Source: JBHHYR01 sp046757585 (lineage in GTDB: Bacteria > Desulfobacterota > Binatia > HRBIN30). Taken from it: a stretch of 7,240 nucleotides of DNA. The stretch spans positions 1-7,240 of the forward strand of contig JBHHYR010000202.1 of assembly GCA_046757585.1 (NCBI GenBank), given 5' to 3'. Below, in pieces: positions 1 through 5,525 of this stretch. The translations under genes were made by a program, and so were the position numbers. The notes beneath the pieces were generated by a model. That model searched no databases and was not told the DNA's origin. It saw nothing but the letters and a program-made list of their open reading frames with translations. Every line of letters begins with the position of its first letter. Position 1 is the stretch's first letter.

Positions 1-1
1 G

Positions 2-67
2 CTGTTGGCCGAACCTGCGTACGACCGGCCCCTTGTGGTCGATGACACCGCATGCTCGGGGTACTGA
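2..67 (+). other. Possible 3' end of the upstream part of the ferritin-like gene
   Basis: Reading from base 2 gives LLAEPAYDRPLVVDDTACSGY and a stop at 65-67, overlapping the start of the 52-450 frame by 16 bases. It is either the end of a separate upstream gene or, as I prefer, the N-terminal part of the same ferritin-like gene before a one-base frameshift. Too short to decide without the sequence to the left. Confidence 0.35.
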
Positions 68-450
68 CCGTTGAAGTGTTTGCGGTCGCCGCATTCGAGT
101 GGGCAAAGGACGTCCTCGGTGATTCGTCCTTATTCCCCCGCTCCCAAGACGCCAGGGCCTTGATTGAATGCATTCAGCAGGACGAAGTTCCGCACGTGCA
201 GTACCTCGGCACAGCGTTGGCCGAGCTGCGGAGCCGTACGCTCATCGGCGCCGATGGCTCTTCCACCCACGGCCGCCACGTTATCGAGCGTGCGCGAGAC
301 ATGATCGTCGACTTCCAGACCGGCCCGCGGCACCGGGCAAATTGCGCCTTCCGGATGGAAGTGATCGAGCGCAGTCTTACCGATCATCCGCGCCGCCCAA
401 TGATACTGGAAGAGCTTCGAGCGCTGGGTCCGGTGCCGGCAACGGCGTGA
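52..450 (+). CDS. Ferritin-like protein, C-terminal half (probably frameshifted, 5' end outside window)
   Basis: This 132-residue reading frame looks like the second half of a ferritin-like four-helix protein. Residues about 5-22 (VEVFAVAAFEWAKDVL) and about 40-60 (IQQDEVPHVQYL, containing an ExxH) match the second pair of metal-ligand helices of such proteins. The matching first pair is absent. No ribosome binding site precedes the ATG at 52. The upstream frame from position 2 (LLAEPAYDRPLVVDDTA) runs into this one and stops at 67; one extra base after position 51 would join them as DDTA-MLGVLTVEV. I therefore think the gene starts left of the window and has lost one base, or that the sequence has a single-base error. 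Substrate and role cannot be told from the sequence; oxidoreductase or oxygenase-like functions are possible. It converges on the dehydrogenase gene with a 121-base gap. Moderately sure that it is coding, less sure of the fold. Confidence 0.6.
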   Translation: MLGVLTVEVFAVAAFEWAKDVLGDSSLFPRSQDARALIECIQQDEVPHVQYLGTALAELRSRTLIGADGSSTHGRHVIERARDMIVDFQTGPRHRANCAFRMEVIERSLTDHPRRPMILEELRALGPVPATA

Positions 451-520
451 TTGACCTTGCCTCGTGATGAGTCGCGCGGCGGGAATTCCACCGCATTCTG
501 CCTAGGAACGACCCGTTGGG

Positions 521-534
521 CGTGCGTATGCACG
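521..534. other. Small stem-loop between convergent genes
   Basis: CGTGC at 521-525 pairs perfectly with GCACG at 530-534 around a four-base loop, in the 121-base gap between two convergent genes. The stem is only five pairs and no T-run follows on either strand, so a terminator role is a weak guess. No other gene or signal is visible in 451-571. Confidence 0.2.
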
Positions 535-571
535 ACAGCGTCACGCGACCCGGATGCGTCCTAATCGCGCT

Positions 572-1411
572 TTACAGAACCTCCGGGTCCCACATGGGTG
601 TCCAGTTATCCAGCGACAACGCGCCATCGGCCACCAGGGTGGCGCCATTGATGTAACGTGCTGCCGGAGAGCACAGGAAAAGGACAATGGCGGCCACTTC
701 GTCCGGCTCCGCCAAGCGGTGAGCGGGGATGTCGCGCAGCTGCAGGGCTTCGACGTCTTCCTGCTGCGCGCGGCTATATTCCTCCTCGCGCAGACCGGCG
801 GTGGACACGCTGCCGGGTGCGAGCGCGTTGATGGTCACCCCGTGCCGAGCCCAGTAGTAGGCCAGGGACTTGGTCATATTCACGACGCCGGCCCGTGCCG
901 CGCCCGAGTGGGTGAAGGCCACTGCACCGCGGTCCAACGAGTAAATGTGGACGATGTTGACGATCGACCCGAAGCCACGGTTGGCCATGAGCGGTCCGAT
1001 CCGACTGCACATATTCCACGTGCCGTTGAGGTTCAGATCGATCACCGCGCGCCAGCCGCGATCGCTGATGTCGCTCGGCCGGGCGGGAAATTGGCCGCCG
1101 GCATTGTTGACGAGGAACTCCACGCCGCCAAACCGTTCCAAGGTTTTCCGCACCAGCGCGTCCACCTGCTCAACGTTGCGAATATCGGTCGGAACTGCCA
1201 GGCAGCCGACGCCCGTGGCGGTGATCTCTTCCGCCGTAGGGTTGAGGTTTTCCGGCTTACGGCTCGCGATGACGACGTTGGCGCCCAGACGGGCGAAGGC
1301 CAGAGCAGTCTGCTTCCCAATGCCGCGGCCCCCGCCGGTGACCAGTGCAGTCGTGCCGCGGAAGAGCTCGGGCGAAAAGGTGGCCAGCGGGTCCCGTTTC
1401 GACTGCATCAT
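572..1411 (-). CDS. Short-chain dehydrogenase/reductase, trans-2-enoyl-CoA reductase-like
   Basis: This is a 279-residue classical-length SDR with a Rossmann fold. Visible motifs: the glycine-rich cofactor loop TGGGRGIGK (about 25-33), SRKPEN after the second strand (basic residues here usually favour NADPH), NNAGG (102-106), the Asn of DLNLNG (125-130), and the C-terminal APGSV and INGATLVADGA segments. The catalytic region is unusual. Where YxxxK is expected the protein has SGAAR (169-173, within FTHSGAARAGV), and the usual Ser after VNI is replaced by VH. HSGAARAGV is the pattern I remember from peroxisomal trans-2-enoyl-CoA reductase (PECR), so a cytosolic acyl-CoA double-bond reductase is a reasonable inference. 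Start: two adjacent ATGs (1411, 1408) lie 18 residues before the cofactor loop. The frame stays open to 1639, but that would run into the divergent gene and adds Arg/Pro-rich sequence unlike an SDR. No Shine-Dalgarno is seen. Confidence 0.9.
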   Translation of the reverse strand: MMQSKRDPLATFSPELFRGTTALVTGGGRGIGKQTALAFARLGANVVIASRKPENLNPTAEEITATGVGCLAVPTDIRNVEQVDALVRKTLERFGGVEFLVNNAGGQFPARPSDISDRGWRAVIDLNLNGTWNMCSRIGPLMANRGFGSIVNIVHIYSLDRGAVAFTHSGAARAGVVNMTKSLAYYWARHGVTINALAPGSVSTAGLREEEYSRAQQEDVEALQLRDIPAHRLAEPDEVAAIVLFLCSPAARYINGATLVADGALSLDNWTPMWDPEVL

Positions 1412-1416
1412 ACTGT

Positions 1417-1446
1417 AGTCTAGGGGGCCGGCGGGTACTCCGTCAA
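1417..1446 (-). promoter_or_regulatory. Putative promoter of the dehydrogenase gene, near-leaderless
   Basis: On the minus strand TTGACG (1446-1441) is followed after 18 bases by TAGACT (1422-1417). TAGACT ends five bases before the ATG at 1411, so a transcript would start almost at the start codon. This fits the lack of a ribosome binding site. The ten bases CCCCTAGACT are identical to those before hicB, with the same 18-base spacing. Prediction by eye only. Confidence 0.35.
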
Positions 1447-1494
1447 CGCGGCGCAGGTGGTCCGCAAGGCCGCGCACCTCGCCTGCTTTCATGC

Positions 1495-1500
1495 TACGGT
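1495..1500 (+). promoter_or_regulatory. Possible -10 box of the glycosidase gene
   Basis: TACGGT preceded by TGC (an extended -10 shape) lies six bases before the GTG at 1507. No good -35 is visible and no Shine-Dalgarno exists, so a leaderless mRNA is possible. Weak evidence. Confidence 0.2.
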
Positions 1501-1506
1501 GCCGCC

Positions 1507-3972
1507 GTGCTCGACCACCGCGGCCGTACATCGCTTTGGGCAATCGCCGTTCCGCTGGCGGCGGGCGCTGTGCTGGCCGTGATCCTCGTCGTGGTTGCCC
1601 GGCACAAGCAACCACCTCCTTCGGCCCGGCGAGTGACACCCCCTTCGGGCGCGCCGTTCAGCGCCTGGCTCCGTTTCGAACCGCCGCAGGCCCGCGGCCT
1701 TGCCGCGCTGCAAGATTACTTCGTCGATCAAATCCTGGGACACCAGGTCTTCCAGCTTCCCCCGCGCGGTCTCCCGTTTGCAAAAGCTCGAGGCCTGCTC
1801 CTCGACGACGATCACCTCTTGCTGCCTTCGGGTCGCCGCCTATGGGACAGTGAGCTGCTGAACCAGCCTGGGCTGGCCGGGAAGTTCTGCTACGTCCACT
1901 CCGGCTTCTGTCTGAAACGCCTGTTCGACGTACAGTTCTTCATCGACGGGAAACCAGCGGTCATTTACGAGAATCAGTACCGCATCGATCGTTATCCGAG
2001 TCACACCACGGTACAGTATCTGCTCGGCCCGGTGCATATCGAGGAAGATAAGTACATTACGTACGACGACCGTGCGGTGTGCACCTATCGTGTGCGTTCC
2101 GCCGACGCGAAAGCCCACCGGGTGGATATTGAAGTGCTGGCGGGGTACTTGACGATGCCCAACCGCAACGGCGATCCAGCGTATCCACTCCTCGGCAGTG
2201 GAACCTACCAGCAAATCGAGATCTTCGTGTACCTCGACGCACCGGGATTCTCTCGGGTGGATACCCGGGCGATCCACTTACGACGAACGCTGAGCGTCCC
2301 CGCCGGTCACACGTCCCCGTCGCCCGCCGGGACACTGGAACCAGAAGCGCAAGGGCCCGCCCCGCAGGCGCAAGTCGCCGTCAGCTTCGAAAACACAGCG
2401 CGGCACGGCGCGCCGCCGCCTCTCCCACAGGATCTGCTCATCCAGCAGCAGCGCCAGTACAATCGCTGGTTCTTTGACAACGTCCCCTACTTCGATGCGT
2501 CAGACCCGGCGTTCAAAAAGATGTGGTACTACCGGTGGTGGGTGGTGCGCTTCAACCTGCTCCAGGCCGATACGCCTGACCTGCACGGGTACCGCTTCTA
2601 CGAAGGCAAACTTGGTTTCGACAACGTCATCTCGTTCGCCGTCCCGGCGCAACTGAAGGAACTGACTTACCTGCGCGACCCCAAGTTCGGTCTGCAGCAG
2701 GCGGAGAACAGCTACCGCAACCTGTCGCCGAGCGGCGCCGTCGTCGATCCACCGGGGAGCCCCTACTGGAGGGAAACGTACTCGCACTGGATCGCGTCAG
2801 CGGTGGCAGAGTTCAACCGGGTCCATCCGATCCCGTTACACACTCTACAGGCGCAGCTGCTACCGGCTATGGCCCGCGACGTACGCGCGTGGATGACCAC
2901 CTTCGACCACGACGGTGATGGCCTTCCGGAGCGGGCGAAGCCCCGTGTCACGGGCTACGACCTCGACATTCTTTCCTACTGGTTCTTCAACGGCATGAAG
3001 CTCGACCTGCACACCAAGCCCAGTGCTCTGGAACGGGTCGACTTCGCCAGCTTCGTCTATGCAAACGCGCGCGGGGTAGCGGAGCTCGCCCGGCTCACCC
3101 ACCAGCTGCCACTAGCCACAGAATTCGAGGCTGTGGCAGCACGCATTCGGGCGGCTACCCTCAAGCACCTGTGGGACGACGGGACGCAGTTCTTCTACCC
3201 GCAACGGGCTGCGGATGATGCGCGCATCCCGATCCGCGAGCTGCACGGGTTCTTTCCGTTCACGACACGCCTGGCTCCCGACGAGCCACAGTACCTGGCA
3301 GCGCTCGCGAAGTTCGTTGATCCGGAGGAATTCTGGGGACGCTACCCGCCGGTGATTACCAGCCAGTACCATTACCGCCGGTGGACCTGGGAGATGGACG
3401 GGCTCACGCGGAACATTGCACCGCATGCGATCAGCATGGGGGGACGCACACTGATCCAAGTGCTCAAGCACTACCACCAGCACATCATCACACCAGCGCA
3501 CTTCATGGAACTCATGATCCGCTACAACAGGCTGATGTACCCGGGAGTCAACCCCTACGACCCGCTGTGGCGGCCGAACGCGCACGAGTACTACTCGAAG
3601 TGGGAGCCGTATCAGTCGACCCTGCGACCGAAACCGTCGGACATCTCACACGATTTCCACTCGATGTACTGTTCCCTCATCGTCGAGGGAGCGGTCGGCC
3701 TCACGCCGCGCAATGATACCATTGTCGAGCTACAACCAGCGGCGCGGCGGTGGACGTATTTCCTACTCGACCGGCTGCGTTACCACGGCAAGGATCTCAC
3801 CATCGTGTGGGACCGGCCGGACGGTCACGCCCATTACAGCGGCTACCCCGAAGGCTTCTCGCTCTACATCGACGGCGCCCATGCGTTCACGGCGGATCAT
3901 CTCGGCCATTTCCAGTATGACCCAGGCACCGGAACGGTCACGGAGCTAGCCGGCCCGTCGCCGGGGTCATAG
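1507..3972 (+). CDS. Membrane-anchored (alpha/alpha)6-barrel glycosidase-like protein (GH63 / MGH1-like)
   Basis: The protein has 821 residues if it starts at the GTG at 1507. Any earlier in-frame ATG would overlap the divergent dehydrogenase. Residues about 10-31 form one hydrophobic segment followed by ARHKQ, suggesting an N-terminal anchor with the body outside the cytoplasm. Residues about 45-265 look like a beta-sandwich; a Pro/Ala-rich linker spans about 268-310. From about 313 to 755 comes an alpha-helical barrel with GFDNVISF (Asp372), DHDGDGLPE (467-475, a calcium-loop-like motif common in six-hairpin glycosidases), GYDLDILSYW (485-494), and WEMDG (Glu629). A C-terminal segment with GLTPR and TIVWDRPDG resembles the closing beta part of the MGH1-like/GH63 group. 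By analogy an Asp in 485-487 or Asp372 and Glu629 are acid/base candidates, but I cannot fix them. It probably cleaves a glycosidic bond; the sugar is unknown. No adjacent sugar genes help. Confidence 0.85.
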   Translation: MLDHRGRTSLWAIAVPLAAGAVLAVILVVVARHKQPPPSARRVTPPSGAPFSAWLRFEPPQARGLAALQDYFVDQILGHQVFQLPPRGLPFAKARGLLLDDDHLLLPSGRRLWDSELLNQPGLAGKFCYVHSGFCLKRLFDVQFFIDGKPAVIYENQYRIDRYPSHTTVQYLLGPVHIEEDKYITYDDRAVCTYRVRSADAKAHRVDIEVLAGYLTMPNRNGDPAYPLLGSGTYQQIEIFVYLDAPGFSRVDTRAIHLRRTLSVPAGHTSPSPAGTLEPEAQGPAPQAQVAVSFENTARHGAPPPLPQDLLIQQQRQYNRWFFDNVPYFDASDPAFKKMWYYRWWVVRFNLLQADTPDLHGYRFYEGKLGFDNVISFAVPAQLKELTYLRDPKFGLQQAENSYRNLSPSGAVVDPPGSPYWRETYSHWIASAVAEFNRVHPIPLHTLQAQLLPAMARDVRAWMTTFDHDGDGLPERAKPRVTGYDLDILSYWFFNGMKLDLHTKPSALERVDFASFVYANARGVAELARLTHQLPLATEFEAVAARIRAATLKHLWDDGTQFFYPQRAADDARIPIRELHGFFPFTTRLAPDEPQYLAALAKFVDPEEFWGRYPPVITSQYHYRRWTWEMDGLTRNIAPHAISMGGRTLIQVLKHYHQHIITPAHFMELMIRYNRLMYPGVNPYDPLWRPNAHEYYSKWEPYQSTLRPKPSDISHDFHSMYCSLIVEGAVGLTPRNDTIVELQPAARRWTYFLLDRLRYHGKDLTIVWDRPDGHAHYSGYPEGFSLYIDGAHAFTADHLGHFQYDPGTGTVTELAGPSPGS

Positions 3973-4028
3973 GCGGCTTTAGACGGTTGGGCGGTCGGGC
4001 GGCCCTATGGTCCCGATACAGGGTGGAG

Positions 4029-4048
4029 GGCGCCACTCCGTCGGCGCC
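4029..4048. other. Inverted repeat downstream of the glycosidase gene
   Basis: GGCGCC at 4029-4034 and again at 4043-4048 form a six-pair GC stem with an eight-base loop, 57 bases after the glycosidase stop. There is no following T-run, so it would be at best a weak terminator or mRNA-end hairpin. The rest of 3973-4113 shows no gene or recognisable hicA remnant. Confidence 0.3.
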
Positions 4049-4113
4049 GAGAGTCACCTCCCTCACCGCCGCGACGAACAACAACAGTGTAGCAACACGA
4101 TACGCAGTCCGTA

Positions 4114-4143
4114 CTGACCACCCGGTGGCCGTTCCCCTAGACT
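4114..4143 (+). promoter_or_regulatory. Putative promoter of hicB
   Basis: CTGACC (4114-4119), an 18-base spacer and TAGACT (4138-4143) lie upstream of the ATG at 4153. Transcription would start about three bases before the codon, again near-leaderless. Spacing and the CCCCTAGACT core match the putative dehydrogenase promoter. By eye only. Confidence 0.35.
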
Positions 4144-4152
4144 CGTATTGAT

Positions 4153-4494
4153 ATGGTGAAGGCGAAGTCCCTCACGGGGCGCAGCAGACGAATTGCAACG
4201 GTTCGGAGCGCCACCTACCACTACACCGCGCTCTTTGAACCTGCTGAAGAAGGGGGCTACGTTGTCCACATTCCTGCCCTGGGCATTGCCACCCAAGGCG
4301 AGGACCTCAACGACGCCCGCGCCATGGCGGAAGGCGCTATCCGCGGTTACCTCGAGTGCCTGCGCGAGCACGGCGAGGAGATTCCGACAGAAGGCGAGGA
4401 GGCCGTCACCGCCCGCATTGCCGGCGGGAGAGGATTGTTGATCCGGCTAGCGCTGACCTCGTCACACTGCAATACGATGGCCGGGTGGCAATAG
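4153..4494 (+). CDS. hicB: HicB-family antitoxin, orphan, with altered C-terminus
   Basis: The 113-residue product carries the HicB partial RNase-H-like fold. The core at about 22-80 reads YHYTALFEPAEEGGYVVHIPALG, then ATQGEDLNDARAMAEGAI, and a helix ending LREHGEEIP, all typical of the family. HicB normally binds and blocks the mRNA-cleaving toxin HicA. No hicA is visible on either side within the window, so this is an orphan. Residues 1-21 (MVKAKSLTGRSRRIATVRSA) are an extra basic leader; no ribosome binding site marks the start, and a shorter start is possible. From about residue 96 the frame reads through the antisense of the truncated mazF, so the last 18 residues (RGLLIRLALTS...) are probably not ancestral. 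No C-terminal DNA-binding helix pair is recognisable. It may be inert, or act as a solo regulator. Confidence 0.75.
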   Translation: MVKAKSLTGRSRRIATVRSATYHYTALFEPAEEGGYVVHIPALGIATQGEDLNDARAMAEGAIRGYLECLREHGEEIPTEGEEAVTARIAGGRGLLIRLALTSSHCNTMAGWQ

Positions 4495-4568
4495 CCAGGT
4501 TTGGACCCGCGTGGCGCGGGGACATCAACCCACCAGATCTCTCCGCGCCGGATTACCTGCGGCTTCAC
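4437..4568 (-). pseudogene. mazF: mazF/pemK toxin remnant, N-terminal 44 codons
   Basis: From a GTG at 4568 the frame reads VKPQVIRRGEIWWVDVPAPR, then GSKPGYCHPAIVLQCDEVSASRIN, a clear start of a MazF/PemK endoribonuclease (RGEIWWVD, P-RG-PG-RPAIVLQ, SRI). The usual family length is about 105-120 residues; here the similarity stops at SRIN, where the DNA becomes the antisense of hicB. The frame stays open to 4347 but codes for nothing MazF-like. The GTG overlaps the mazE stop as GTGA, the standard coupling of a mazEF operon. The second half of the fold is lost, so the product should not cleave mRNA. Identity is strong; the truncation point is good to a few bases. Confidence 0.8.
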
Positions 4569-4938
4569 TTCGCGGCCCGGATGACCTCTCGGCTGCGTTT
4601 GCGAAACGCCCGCGCGGCGGGGTCGCCCCCCGGCTGCCCGGCTCTGCGGATGGCTTCGTTCCACGCCCGGGTCGCATCCGCAGCGCCCGCCTGGCGCACC
4701 AGGAAGTCACGCGCCGCCCTGGCGAACAGGCCGCTGCGGGAAAGCTCAAGCCGGCGGGCGCAGGCCTCGATCTCCTGGAACAGCCCGTCCGGACCTGTTC
4801 GTCCACGTACTGTTCCCCACAGTTCGGGCAGACCCGCGCGGGCACCCCCGTCACCACCAGCGTCACCTGATCACGTTTGAGCGTGACAGTGGCTTTGCCC
4901 GACCGCACCTCCGCCTGCTTGCACACGACGCATTTCAT
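4525..4938 (-). CDS. YgiT-type zinc-finger antitoxin N-terminus fused to unrelated frame
   Basis: The first 49 residues are a classic YgiT/MqsA-type zinc-binding domain: CVVC at 3-6, TLKRDQVTLVVTGVPARVC at 19-37, CPNC at 37-40, and GEQYVDEQV. The four Cys would bind zinc. Full proteins of this type continue for about 25 more residues (commonly ...VTARL...) and some have a DNA-binding half; in this one the DNA switches at 4790-4794 to the body of mazE in another frame. The frame therefore reads on through 88 Arg/Pro/Ser-rich residues that are a shadow of mazE. An AAGGAG six bases before the ATG confirms the start. Such proteins normally pair with a DUF4258 or MqsR-type toxin gene; none is present. 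Probably a non-functional or at most zinc-binding relic. Confidence 0.7.
   Translation of the reverse strand: MKCVVCKQAEVRSGKATVTLKRDQVTLVVTGVPARVCPNCGEQYVDEQVRTGCSRRSRPAPAGLSFPAAACSPGRRVTSWCARRALRMRPGRGTKPSAEPGSRGATPPRGRFANAAERSSGPRSEAAGNPARRDLVG
4565..4792 (-). pseudogene. mazE: mazE-like ribbon-helix-helix antitoxin remnant lacking its start
   Basis: This frame is too easily missed, because it has no start codon and lies inside the longer YgiT frame. It reads PDGLFQEIEACARRLELSRS, then GLFARAARDFLVRQ, then about 40 residues to REVIRAAK and a stop at 4565-4567. IPDxxFxxxExxARRLxxSRSxLFARAxxxFL is the ribbon-helix-helix core of MazE-type antitoxins; only the first beta strand (normally M-KTAVSI or similar) is missing. 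No stop occurs over 75 codons, so the break is recent or the frame is still selected. Its stop overlaps the mazF GTG by four bases, so it is the antitoxin half of the same cassette. It would normally bind DNA as a dimer and neutralise MazF. Confidence 0.75.
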
Positions 4939-4944
4939 AGCTTT

Positions 4945-4950
4945 CTCCTT
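4945..4950 (-). promoter_or_regulatory. Ribosome binding site of the YgiT-type gene
   Basis: AAGGAG lies six bases before the ATG at 4938 on the minus strand. It is one of only two clear Shine-Dalgarno sequences in the window and fixes the start. Confidence 0.65.
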
Positions 4951-5018
4951 CTGAAGTCAGACTCCCACTGCTCAGATTCCGGCTCGTGCACACGCGTCGC
5001 CCTTGACAGGTTTGAATC

Positions 5019-5036
5019 ATCGAGACCCCTCTCGAT
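5019..5036 (-). terminator. Perfect hairpin between protease and ygiT-like gene
   Basis: A seven-pair perfect stem ATCGAGA/TCTCGAT with a four-base loop sits 27 bases beyond the aspartyl protease stop. On the minus strand it is followed by GATTCAAACC rather than a T-run, so it is not a standard intrinsic terminator. It may still mark the end of the DUF5678-protease transcript. The remaining bases of 4951-5062 show nothing else I can name. Confidence 0.3.
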
Positions 5037-5062
5037 CCTTTGCCCCGAAGGCATGCTGGCGA

Positions 5063-5525
5063 TCAAGCGCCTTCAATGGCGTAGCGGTGGCGCTCACGCA
5101 GAAGACATACAATGTTGTGTGGCTGGTCGACGATAACGGCGAAGAGGCCCGCGATGTCGCGACCGAGCACGCATATGTCCAGCGCCTCAAGCTCCGTGAC
5201 GGCAGCAAACTCTCCGTGGAAGAGCACGTTCTTTGATGCGTCGCTGGCAAAACGGATTGTCGTCTCGATCGATACGCACGAAATTACCCCTCCGAGACCG
5301 CCAATACGATCGGGACTCACTCCGCCATGAATGCCGAGCAATCTCCAGACGGCCGCATTGAGCACCGTGCGGTCTGCCCCCGTATCCCGTATCAAGGAGG
5401 AACGGAGCGCGAACCCAGGAGCTGTCCGCTGCCTGAACCTCGGCGCGAATGACCGGTCGGGTAGTTCCGTCGTCGCCTACGTACCACTCACCGTCGATTC
5501 GCATAGATGCGGGCGAATCGTTCAC
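5063..5525 (-). pseudogene. Retropepsin-like aspartyl protease, frameshifted at its active site
   Basis: Two frames together encode a small retroviral-type aspartyl protease. The first (start GTG 5525 or ATG 5504) gives MRIDGEWYVGDDGTTRPVIR, then AEVQAADSSWVRAPFLLDTG; the second continues DTGADRTVLNAAVWRLLGI and ends with DICVLGRDIAGLFAVIVD and a stop at 5063. DTGA plus the later hydrophobic-Gly motif (VLGRD) are the family marks; a dimer would supply two Asp. A tandem repeat of CCGTATC (5380-5386 and 5387-5393, plus strand) adds seven bases and shifts the frame right at DTG. Removing one copy restores about 144 residues (from 5504) with DTG at 38-40. As it stands, translation yields a short N-terminal piece with an unrelated tail. 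The downstream frame has a TTG at 5395 but no ribosome binding site. It overlaps the upstream DUF5678-like gene by 38 or 17 bases, implying co-translation. Confidence 0.8.
5380..5393. repeat. Seven-base tandem duplication (CCGTATC x2)
   Basis: Two perfect adjacent copies of CCGTATC (GATACGG on the coding strand). Each copy encodes the Asp-Thr-Gly start of the protease active site, so the second copy is a slippage-type insertion that breaks the frame. Confidence 0.9.

Noticed and set aside
554..1423. A 289-codon plus-strand open frame opposite the dehydrogenase
   Set aside because: It is the antisense shadow of the SDR gene: Arg/His/Gln-rich, no motif, and the minus strand carries full SDR motifs.
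1345..1506. Upstream ATG at 1345 as the glycosidase start
   Set aside because: It would lie inside the dehydrogenase coding region and places basic, non-hydrophobic sequence before the membrane segment; the GTG at 1507 gives a normal anchor.
1412..1639. N-terminal extension of the dehydrogenase to 1639
   Set aside because: It adds 76 Arg/Pro-rich residues unlike any SDR N-terminus and would overlap the start of the divergent glycosidase.
4356..4880. Long plus-strand frames across the toxin-antitoxin remnants
   Set aside because: They are antisense to YgiT, MazE and MazF pieces, with Arg/Pro/Ser-rich compositions typical of shadows in GC-rich DNA.
5003..5330. Plus-strand frames opposite the protease (5003-5236, 5112-5330)
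   Set aside because: No motifs or start signals; the minus strand carries the DTG and VLGRD protease marks.
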